From Symbiodinium kawagutii (Eukaryota; Sar; Dinophyceae; Suessiales; Symbiodiniaceae), in contig VSDK01024169.1 in the NCBI GenBank assembly GCA_009767595.1, positions 442,051-506,050 of the forward strand: a stretch of DNA of 64,000 nucleotides. Direction: 5' to 3'. Position numbers and translations under genes: made by a program. How positions within the stretch are numbered: the first letter of the stretch is position 1; the number at the start of each line of letters is the position of its first letter. The notes beneath the pieces are model-generated. The model searched no databases, was not told where the DNA came from, and worked only from the letters and a program-made list of their open reading frames with translations. Positions 57,601 through 64,000 of this stretch are shown here, piece by piece.

Positions 57601-60600
57601 TGGTCATGATAGGGCATTGCTGGGGCGCACTTCTGGAACCTCTGGATGTAAGAACCACCGTTTTTGCTGATGACTGGAATTGGGATTGTGTGGGAGCAAG
57701 CACTTGGCAGCCCTCCGGCTTACGCACACGTTTTTAACGTTCTTGCGATTGCATTCGGGCCCGGCTAAGTGCTGGGCTTGGGGCACAACAGCCGCTGCAC
57801 AGAAAATTTGGCAGACTGTTTCCTTGGAGATTCCCAGTGATCCTTTGCACATTTCGGTTACCACTGCTGAGAAAGCCTTGAGCGTTTTTCAACAATTTGC
57901 CAGAGTCACCCAGCATGGTTGTCAATCTTTGCGTCGACTCCCTGTTGACCTTGATGATGCAGGGACATTGATTCAGCCCAACGTTTGCCCTATGGCCCTT
58001 TTTGGTACGGATGTTGGCTATGTTGAAAGAATGCGATAGAACGCGGTAAAATTCAAAACAACACATACAATACCATACGATAGGATAGAACATGATGCGC
58101 CACATGCTTTCACCTAAGAATGCATCTGAAATGTATATAAATATATACAAAGGTTTATTCATGCATAAATGTTTTCCCATAACAGAATAAGTCTTGCTGA
58201 TCGACCACTTCTCGCGCCTTTTTCGAAGTGCAGCCCAGCAGCCTCCGCTGGAGGTGGCCACGCACCCTGGTTGGAAGATGGCCCCCCCTGCAATTGATTT
58301 TGTGGACGAGGGCACAATCGGATGTATTTGGGACTTTTGGAGTCCTGTCCCCACCAATACTTGCTTAAGCGAGGGCAACTTCAGCTAGCCCGCGCTGGCT
58401 TTTGCGACCAACCAAAACAAGACCAGACTTTCTTTGTGCAGGCACCGGTGTGAAGATGACGCTTGCTTTGTCAAGACTTATGTAGTCAAGATGATCCAAG
58501 TCGTCCATATTCGGGTAGCGCTTCGGCTTCGCCGCAGCGCATTGGCGAGGCTGAACAGACACTGCAAAGGAATGAGATGAGAGACAGGCGATGCGAGTTT
58601 GGACGATCAATGGCTTCTCGGATAAGGGTTTGTATTTCGCGATGATCTCCGTGGTCAAGCGGATTTCGACTTCCATGACCACCGTCCTGTTGTCAAAATG
58701 AACTAACGCCATTTGTGGTATCTGGTGAACTTGCAGCTAAGCATGTCAGCCCAACGTCAGGTTCATCCCTCATCGCCAGGTTTGCTTACCAAAAACGCCC
58801 ACTTAGAGTTGTCATTGATCCCAGAAGTTCAGAGAAGCAACCACTGTGTTCCCATGTAAAAAATAGGTCGACGACAACACGCCCCCGATTCCTCCAATCA
58901 TTCCCCCTACCAGATAAAACTATTCAACTCCAGCCATCCTGAAGGAAATTTCGGAAGGAATCAGCTACTAGATGGTTCGATGAGACTTTCATCCTTTTAC
59001 CGACGTATGACTAGTCAATCCTGATTGGGGGTCTCATCTTGTTAATTGTTTTTGCACTTTGTATAAAAAGCAAATTACACCAGCATAGACCCCAGATAGC
59101 GGGCGCATTGCGCACAAAGATTTGCAGGGTGTGTACCATAAACGTGCGTTTTGAATTGCATGGTTCGTTTGCAGAAATATTTCCATAGATCTTAGGTTGC
59201 GTGCTTTTATCCCGCCCTGTGCAATTTTTTCATAGCTCGGGGAGACAAAGAGAAAAACAGAGGTAAGGCAAAGGCGAGACAAAGGGAGACAAGCATGAGC
59301 AGCGGCAGAGCAGCGGCAAACAAAACGCCGATCCAGAGCCACAACGGAGACAAAGGGGAGACAAAGCAGAGACAAAGGGGAGACACAGGGAGACAAGCAT
59401 GAGCAGCGGCAGGGCAGCGGCAAACAAAGCACCGATCCAGAGCCACAAGGGAGACAAAGGAAAGACAAAGGGGAGTCAAAGGCAAGACAAGGGGAGACAA
59501 GCATGAGCAGCGGCAGAGTAGCGGCAAAACAAAGTGCCGATTCAGAGCCACAAGGGAGACAAAGGGGAAACAAAGCGGAGACAAAGGGGAGACACAGGGA
59601 GACAAGCATGAGCAGCGGCAGAGCAGCGGCAAACAAAGCGCCGATCCAGAGCCACAAGGGAGACAAAGGCGAGACAAGGGGAGACAAGCATGAGCAGGGG
59701 CAGGGCAGCGGCAGACAAAGCGCCGATTGAAGGCCCTACTATAGAGAAGTAAGAACCCCTTATAGCTTGTCAGCTACCTGGGAAGCAAAGGAGAGACAAA
59801 GGGGAGAGAAAGTGGAGACAAAGGGGAGACAAAGGGGAGACAAGCATCACCGGCAGAGCAGCGGCAAACAAAGCGCCGATCCAGAGCCACAAGGGAAACA
59901 AAGGGGAAACAATGGGAAACAAAGGGCAGACAATGGGAAACAAAGGGGAGACAAAGGCAAAAGGGAGACAAGCATAAGCAGCGGCAGAGCAGCGGCAAAC
60001 AAAGCACCGATCCAGAGCCACAATGTCACAAGGGAGACAAAAAAAGACAAAGGGGAAACAAGCATGAGCAGCGGCAAAGCAGCGGCAAACAAAGCCCCGA
60101 TCCAGAGCCATAAGGGAAACAAAGGGGAGACGAAGGGGAAACAAGCATGAGCAGCCGCAGAGCAGCGGCAAACAAAACGCCGATCCAGAGCCTCAAGGGA
60201 GACAAAGGACAGACAAAGGACAGACAAAGGGGAGACAAAGGCAAGACAAAGGGAGACAAGCATGAGCAGCGGCAGAGCAGCGGCAAACAAAGTGCCGATT
60301 CAGAGCCACAAGGGAGACAAAGGGGAGACAAAGCGGAGACAAAGGGAGACAAGCATGAGCAGCGGCAGAGCAGCGGCAGACCAAAGTGCGATCCAGAGCC
60401 ACAAGGGAGACAAAGGGAGACAAAAGCAGCGGCAGAGCAGCGGCAAAAAAATTGCCGATTCGTGGCCATACCATAGAGAAGTAAGAACCCCTTACAGCTT
60501 GTCAGCTATCTGGGGAAAAAAACGTCGAAAAACAAAAAAAATCGACCCCATGGACAAGTCTTAGACCTGCACTCCTCATTGGGGTCAGCCATTTTGTTTT

Positions 60601-61046
60601 TTCTGTTGTTTTTTGTTTTTTAATTTTCGAGGTTTTGTTCATTTTCTCCAAAGGCCAAAAACCTCGAAAAACCTAAACAACCAAAAAATACAAAATGACC
60701 GACTCCATGAACAAGTCCTAGAGCTGGTCACTCCTCAACGAGGTCAGCCATTTTGTTTGTTTTTTCTGTCTTTTCTTTTTCGAGGGTTTTTTGTCTGTGG
60801 AGAAAGTGCCTAAAACATTGTACAGTAAACGCAATGATAAACAAGCAAAACCTTGGCCTCGGGGGGGTACCACACGTAACATTCATATATGAATATTTAC
60901 ATATATACAAATCTATAAATATATATATATATGTGTGTAAATACATGTATTTACATGTATGATGTAATATTTATATATATATGATATTTAGTGACATAAA
61001 TAATATATATATATATATTAGTAAATGTAAAATATGTAAATAATAC

Positions 61047-61086
<40 letters not shown>

Positions 61087-62273
61087 CTAGATAGATAGAT
61101 AGATAGCTAGATAGATAGATAGATAGCTAGATAGATAGATAGATAGCTAGATAGATAGATAGATAGCTAGATAGATAGATAGATAGCTAGATAGATAGAT
61201 AGATAGCTAGATAGATAGATAGATAGCTAGATAGATAGATAGATAGATAGATTGTTGGATTGATTGATTGATTGGTTGGTTGGTTGATTGGTTGATTGGT
61301 TGATTGGTTGATTGGTTGATTGATTAGATAGATTAGATAGATGATCATTGCCACAGATAGTGACTGTACTTCCCATCATCATGGGCATGCCCTTGGTGAT
61401 CAAATAACGACCGGAGTAGCAGTGGCAACTGCAATCAATGGTCAGAAGTCGGAATGGCACCAATAGTGACAAGAATAATTCTGATAGCCCGCTGGTTGAC
61501 TACTGGCGGATGCTTGGTCATGCCATGTTACAGTACTTCCAGCAATAATCAAGGATTTTCGATTCCGGCTACTTCTCTTCTCGGTAGTACAACTTCCGCC
61601 TCTACCACGGTGCTCGAAATCAGCACCCATTATTCATTATCAACCAAGTGTAGGGGTGGTTCAACCACCAACCAGTCATCGGATTGCAGGTGAAAGCGCA
61701 CTACAACGGCCTCTCTTGTTTCAATTATGAGCAGCGCTATTTGGTTGCGCTTCGGTGCTGAAACATAGTCCCTTTTGGCACTCACGCTATGAACAAATGA
61801 TATTGTTCTGCTTCAGAAGCAAAAAGCAGACATGCATCAACCGATCGTTCAAAAAACAAGTTCATCTTCCACAAGACTCGGATGCGTAGTGAATGTAATA
61901 TTCTGACAAGTGCCGTTCAAAATTACAGTACGAGGATCTTTAGATTCCCCTCAAAAAAAATGTTGCACACTGAGAGATCGAGGATCTGAGACTTGGTGCC
62001 TGAGTTGAACATCCCAAGTACTTGCAATGGATTCTCCTCAATGCCACAGTTGAAGAAGAAAATTCCGTACCAGTTGCTGTTTTCTGACTTGGACTCAAAA
62101 ACAGGTGATTGGAAAACTGTTGGATTTCTTATGATTTCTTCCAGAAACATGGGGCATTGCTGGGTAGACCCTGGCGGCGCTTGGACCCCTCAGCGGCACC
62201 AAGACACCATGGCCGAGAGGAGCTCCTCCATTGGCACATGCTTCGCCGAAGGCACAATCTTTTCACGCAGCTC
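48576..62273 (-). CDS. rlmN: RlmN-like radical-SAM rRNA methyltransferase, C-terminal part of a split gene
   Basis: Four minus-strand exons read in order as the C-terminal third of RlmN, the enzyme that methylates C2 of an adenine in 23S rRNA (and tRNA) using SAM. In a eukaryote with plastids an organellar target is likely, by inference. Visible landmarks are LREKIVP, then EYVLL..ENDSD, then VNLIPYNP, then RVRREMGQDI.GACGQW before the stop. The Cys of ACGQ corresponds to the conserved C-terminal catalytic Cys of the family. Exon phases match across the last two introns. The radical-SAM CxxxCxxC and GMGEP segments are missing from the window and should lie upstream, to the right of 62.3 kb or past the edge. 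About 10 residues between the first and second exons are also unaccounted for, so a very small exon probably lies inside the 11 kb gap. I am confident of the family, less so of exact splice sites. Confidence 0.8.
49224..49324. mobile_element. MITE-like palindromic repeat, most complete copy
   Basis: Left end TGGTGGTTTCTTAAAATCAG and right end complementary to TGCTGGTTTCTCAAAATGGG, about 100 bp apart around an AT-rich core. Related ends occur at six other places in the window (see findings). It lies in the RlmN intron between 48.69 and 50.26 kb. No coding capacity. Confidence 0.6.
50258..50336 (-). CDS. rlmN: RlmN-like exon (VNLIPYNP segment)
   Basis: 26 codons plus one base. It starts IMVNLIPYNPTAASGG after an ATCTGCAG acceptor and ends HERVE plus a C, before a GTGGCTC donor. 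NLIP(Y/W)NP is a hallmark of RlmN. The single trailing C combines with the first two bases of the 48576-48691 exon to give Arg, reading ERVER-FQQIL, which is the expected order. Confidence 0.85.
50340..51135 (-). other. RlmN intron, no other gene seen
   Basis: GC-AG intron between the EYVLL and NLIPYNP exons. Contains GGAAAGGTGCCAGGAAAGGTG and GGGGAGCTTGTTGGGGAGTC short repeats and TA-rich tracts near 50.94-51.02 kb. Confidence 0.6.
51136..51210 (-). CDS. rlmN: RlmN-like exon (EYVLL segment)
   Basis: Exactly 25 codons, phase 0 at both ends. It begins EYVLLSEENDSD after a CCACCAG acceptor and ends LLAPR before a GC donor (GCAAGG). RlmN proteins carry EYV(M/L)L..VNDS just before the NLIP(Y/W)NP motif, which is where the next exon starts. 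The GC-AG intron is typical of dinoflagellates. Confidence 0.8.
52150..52320. repeat. compound GA, GCAT and GTAT microsatellites
   Basis: (GA)n at 52170, (GCAT)n at 52212-52240, (GTAT)n at 52240-52310. Confidence 0.9.
52660..52715 (-). CDS. candidate exon, unknown protein
   Basis: Between TTCTTGGCAG and GG|GTTTGC the frame reads VEKESVREGQLAQLGCLA. The length fits 18 codons plus two bases. The frame continues open as GFAWVTSGVILGN. It lies inside the RlmN intron space. Confidence 0.35.
53555..53660. repeat. AAACCATATCA tract
   Basis: About nine degenerate copies of AAAACCATATTA/AAACCATATCA. The stretch 52.72-54.75 kb otherwise holds an ACC trinucleotide run at 53978 and no supported exon. 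Confidence 0.8.
54755..55261 (-). mobile_element. relic of a dinoflagellate mobile element: tyrosine-recombinase-like N-terminal domain
   Basis: A 168-codon frame contains GKASATL..CAGPLLRFIKFW, then FPLPE, then APSFPKSLMLSISFATRILG and CSSKRVDGRLK. This spacing recalls the SAM-like core-binding domain of tyrosine recombinases in a protein type I know to be abundant in dinoflagellate genomes. That family link is from memory of sequence style, not a search. The catalytic domain (R..H..R..Y) is not seen downstream; the frame stops at 54755. The stretch upstream to 55.39 kb has broken frames that may belong to it. It lies inside the RlmN intron space. Probably dead. Confidence 0.5.
55571..55819 (-). 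CDS. possible membrane-segment ORF
   Basis: 82 codons with a basic stretch (KRRHSAIAKGKAALASLARS) followed by a hydrophobic run (SIYFAVLFFFVGCVVC) and a stop. It sits just upstream of the recombinase-like relic on the same strand. Might be part of that element or a chance frame. Confidence 0.3.
   Translation of the reverse strand: MNSIPIVHAQAKVWLGGCRLIVTVSMPVKRRHSAIAKGKAALASLARSWWLLAKSVCFSIYFAVLFFFVGCVVCQWYFPSSD
56345..56484 (-). CDS. candidate exon, unknown protein
   Basis: Following CTCAG^G the frame reads FNILMDIGEMAPSPPREMRG then GDLRGPMSRMPKGPPPTTP. The base composition is distinctly GC-richer than its surroundings. The plus strand also has an open frame here (GRRGRHLADVHEDVEPELL), so the strand is not certain. 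Confidence 0.35.
56616..56707 (-). CDS. candidate terminal exon, unknown protein
   Basis: After a GTTCTAG acceptor the frame reads ALIPDAALAAHFRSEDMIVV then QETRAKTAG and ends with TAG at 56616-56618. Strong coding-like codon pattern. It lies within the long RlmN intron space on the same strand, so it is either a nested gene, part of a mobile element, or a false positive. Not recognised. Confidence 0.4.
57004..57160. other. GC-rich coding-like island, strand uncertain
   Basis: Plus frame reads SAEEHAKLRQGRVKKVPVSD then LHAPGSRQPA. Minus frame reads RLTRAGCVEIRDGHLLHPPL. Both are free of stops for about 30-45 codons. No clear splice border was chosen. Confidence 0.25.
57734..58712. other. protein-like open frames on both strands, inside RlmN intron space
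   Basis: The minus strand has a 115-codon frame at 58365-58712 (MALVHFDNRTVVMEVEIRL at its start) and a 214-codon frame at 57734-58378. The plus strand has a 119-codon frame at 57680-58039 (segment IPSDPLHISVTTAEKALSVF) and another at 58194-58388. A polypyrimidine acceptor (CTTTCTTTGTGCAG) precedes 58439 on the plus strand. The frames are codon-aligned antisense pairs, so the strand cannot be settled by eye. It may be a nested gene, a decayed element or chance. Confidence 0.3.
59240..60515. repeat. GC-rich satellite in two blocks with a shared terminal unit
   Basis: About 11 copies of a 60-130-bp unit carrying AGCATGAGCAGCGGCAGAGC, AGCGGCAAACAAAGCGCCGA, TCCAGAGCCACAAGGGAGAC and variable AAAGGGGAGACA runs. 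Both blocks end in the same 50-bp sequence (TAGAGAAGTAAGAACCCCTT then AGCTTGTCAGCTA) at about 59737 and 60470. Long frames here are repeat artefacts. Confidence 0.9.
60541..60800. repeat. 157-bp direct duplication
   Basis: Two copies of a unit with CCATG.ACAAGTC.TAGA.CTG, CACTCCTCA and GGTCAGCCATTTTGTTT, rich in A and T runs. Confidence 0.8.
61045..61335. repeat. GATA microsatellite with 20-bp higher order, then GATT/GGTT
   Basis: (GATA)n interrupted by GCTA every 20 bp for about eight cycles, then (GATT)n and (GGTT)n from 61255. Confidence 0.95.
61340..62190. other. stretch without a firm gene
   Basis: Open but ambiguous frames only. Plus at 61993-62150 reads TCNGFSSMPQLKKKIPYQLL, minus over the same part reads NWYGIFFFNCGIEENPLQVL. 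This is within the RlmN intron space. Confidence 0.4.
62193..62273 (-). CDS. rlmN: RlmN-like exon (ELREKIVP segment)
   Basis: The frame after a GCCAG acceptor reads ELREKIVPSAKHVPMEELLS and continues AMVSWCR, then hits TGA at 62190-62192. This matches the RlmN stretch following the SLHA motif, where R-[DE]-[EK]-IVP is conserved. The donor is unresolved. A GT after ATG, or a GC just before the TGA, are both possible, so the left border is approximate. The frame is also open for about 5 codons upstream to a CTTCACAG. Confidence 0.7.
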
Positions 62274-62713
62274 CTGGCGCACCACCCGTACTGATCTGTG
62301 AAGGGCGAGGTGCTGAGAACCATGAGGAAACACCTACCAAACCTCAGTGGCTAATGGTTAACTAATGGTTATCAATGGTTGATAATGGTTAACTCATGCT
62401 TCAAATTTTGCTGAAGACATTGCAGCAGTTGTCAAACCCTGACAGTAACACTTGCGCTCGGATTACATGGGGCAAGGACTAGGACCAATTCTGCAAGGAC
62501 CAATTGTCTGAAGCCAGGAGATTTCATTGACATCGCTGGATGGTCACTAGAAAACCTGTTTGCCACTGCCAAGTACCTCTTGAATGGTGCTTGTTGGCTT
62601 CATGCAATCCCCGGTATGCTGTTGATTTCATGGTTCTACATACAGTATGTGCATACTGGTGAAGCAAAAATATCAAAAATACAAAAACAAAACCAAAAAC
62701 ACATTCAGAAAAT

Positions 62714-62806
62714 GTGCGCCCTGTGGCGCCATTGATTTTTCCAGTACATGCTAGGACAGCGATCAACAGCTTGTTGCACACTGGTGTGGAGCGGCGCCCG
62801 CTCAGG
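62714..62806 (-). CDS. candidate exon, unknown protein
   Basis: An open frame reads ERAPLHTSVQQAVDRCPSM then YWKNQWRHRAHIF before a stop, following a GACCTGAG that could be an acceptor. A second frame on the same strand (GKLICEFFDLSGRR) is equally open, so the frame is uncertain. Same strand and spacing as the RlmN exons. Confidence 0.3.
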
Positions 62807-63045
62807 TCGAAGAATTCACAGATGAGTTTCCCAGCCCAGTTGAAGATATCAAGTATCATCAATCATCAAGGATCATCGAGGTATATAGAACTGTGCTTTA
62901 TGAATTTGATCAAATATATCTGTATATACATGTTCAACCATCAAAGTTGAAAAACAACACAACAAGTGGCTCCATGTGGCTCCATGTCATGTGGCTCGTA
63001 GGGCCAATCACTCTATCTACCTTGGAATGCTCTTGGTACATCAAC

Positions 63046-63123
63046 AAGTGAATTGTGTTGCCCGTTTTGGCTGCATCCACAAGTGGGGGTACGCAAATTC
63101 GCTAAGCATATCCATGGCAAATT
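63046..63123 (-). CDS. candidate exon, unknown protein
   Basis: Between a TTTTGGGTAG acceptor and a CTTGTTGATG donor the frame reads FAMDMLSEFAYPHLWMQPK and then RATQFT. Length fits phase 2 in, phase 1 out. It lies upstream of the RlmN exons on the same strand, so it could belong to that gene's N-terminal part or to the next gene. Not recognised. Confidence 0.45.
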
Positions 63124-63129
63124 CTACCC

Positions 63130-64000
63130 AAAACAACAGCCATATGGATAGACCCGAGACCAAATCTTGAGGACAATTGCCCTTCATCTATGGCAAAACC
63201 CAACATCGTGTCAGTGCTACCATGTATTGTCATGTGTCACGTTCAAATGAATTCTACAAATATCTCTATATCAGAACAGGTACACATATAAACATTTACG
63301 TACGATATTTAGACACATCTGGATACATCATATCCTATAAATACATGTATAAAGTACCTGCATATCTATATATATATATGTGTGTGCGCACATACATCAT
63401 ATACTCTCTATACCCTATGTAAATATTATACAGTAGTTATATGTCTTGTGAACGCTTATCCTCGGCAGCGCGCCTGTGTGGGCGCGTGCAGCGAAAGAGC
63501 CAGGCTAAGTCCAGGCAGGTCGTGTACCTGGACTTGCGGTCTTTCCCAGCGTTCACTTTAAGGGAAATGTGTAGTATAGAACGTTGGGAAAGCTTAGGAA
63601 AAGAACATATAGACGTGCATAGTTGTTTTTAGGTGCTTTTACAATTGGTTATTATAGCTTATAGCTTTGTTATGGATGGTTTTTAGATGCTTTATTGTAG
63701 ACTACATTTGTTTGTGTGTACATCACTAGTGTATAAATATATTGACATGTTCCTACCTTTAGATACTTGTAGAAGTATCTGTCTACAAACGGGCACAGGT
63801 CAGAATAATTGTCCATATATTCATTTGCACACAGACATACATGAGCAAACATATCGCGCATATATGATTGTTCACAAGCAAGAACCAAAGAAAGGTAGTG
63901 CCATCCAATCAGTTGCTTGGTTTGCTGCAATTCTGACAGCGCTAGAGCACTCATCAAGAGTGAATTTCCGATAATAATGAAGGATATGGAGGGTTCGTGG
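63130..64000. other. right-edge stretch without a firm gene
   Basis: TA-rich tract near 63.29-63.40 kb. A GC-rich island at 63450-63560 is open on both strands (plus: SSAARLCGRVQRKSQAKSRQ; minus: NAGKDRKSRYTTCLDLAWLF). No call made. Confidence 0.4.

Noticed and set aside
59034..60476. Long ORFs up to 217 codons on both strands
   Set aside because: They lie in the GC-rich satellite, are open in several frames and translate to repeated Leu/Cys/Pro or Lys/Gly/Asp strings.
1..64000. Dinoflagellate spliced-leader sequence, tRNA, rRNA, snRNA or CRISPR array
   Set aside because: No match to the spliced-leader core (CCGTAGCCATTTTGGCTCAAG) was seen, and no cloverleaf, rRNA block or repeat-spacer array was recognised by eye. 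A covariance-model scan would be needed to exclude small RNA genes.

Overview
This window reads as nuclear DNA of a dinoflagellate alga (family Symbiodiniaceae or a near relative is the best guess). There is no bacterial-style gene packing. Short codon-like islands of about 35-180 bp sit in a sea of simple repeats, minisatellites and degenerate TGATGG/TTAATGG tracts. Many islands are bounded by AG^G acceptors and GT or GC donors, as reported for dinoflagellate introns. Two decayed mobile-element reading frames are of kinds I associate with dinoflagellates. A 50-base run of N marks a scaffold join. The exact species cannot be told from the sequence alone.

Almost every convincing coding island is on the minus strand, from about 63.1 kb down to 0.27 kb, which fits the unidirectional gene arrays described in dinoflagellates. 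The one gene I recognise with good confidence is an RlmN-like radical-SAM rRNA methyltransferase. Its last four recognisable exons lie at about 62.27-62.19, 51.21-51.14, 50.34-50.26 and 48.69-48.58 kb. The last three splice with matching phase and end at a TGA. The intron space between the first two is about 11 kb and holds a satellite array, a GATA microsatellite, a recombinase-like relic and other open frames. The upstream radical-SAM exons were not found and probably lie beyond the right edge.

Layout. 0.3-13.6 kb: about 20 candidate minus-strand exons, family unknown. 13.7-14.05 kb: compound GGAA/GGATGCAT microsatellite. 15.2-24.9 kb: further minus-strand exon candidates, several cysteine-rich, family unknown. 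25.95-27.07 kb: decayed mobile-element ORF with a GPPC-type motif. 27.3-30.2 kb: more exon candidates. 30.9-34.75 kb: a block of nested satellites. 35.4-43.4 kb: exon candidates including a possible thioredoxin-like segment and an EF-hand segment. 44.2-47.2 kb: frameshifted coding remains flanked by related repeats. 48.6-62.3 kb: the RlmN-like gene with its very long introns. 62.7-63.1 kb: two more exon candidates.

Apart from RlmN, exon calls rest on an open frame with protein-like codon pattern plus plausible splice borders whose lengths agree. They have not been joined into full genes, their splice phases do not all chain, and each is moderately uncertain. No tRNA, rRNA, CRISPR array, spliced-leader sequence or long intact transposon was recognised.
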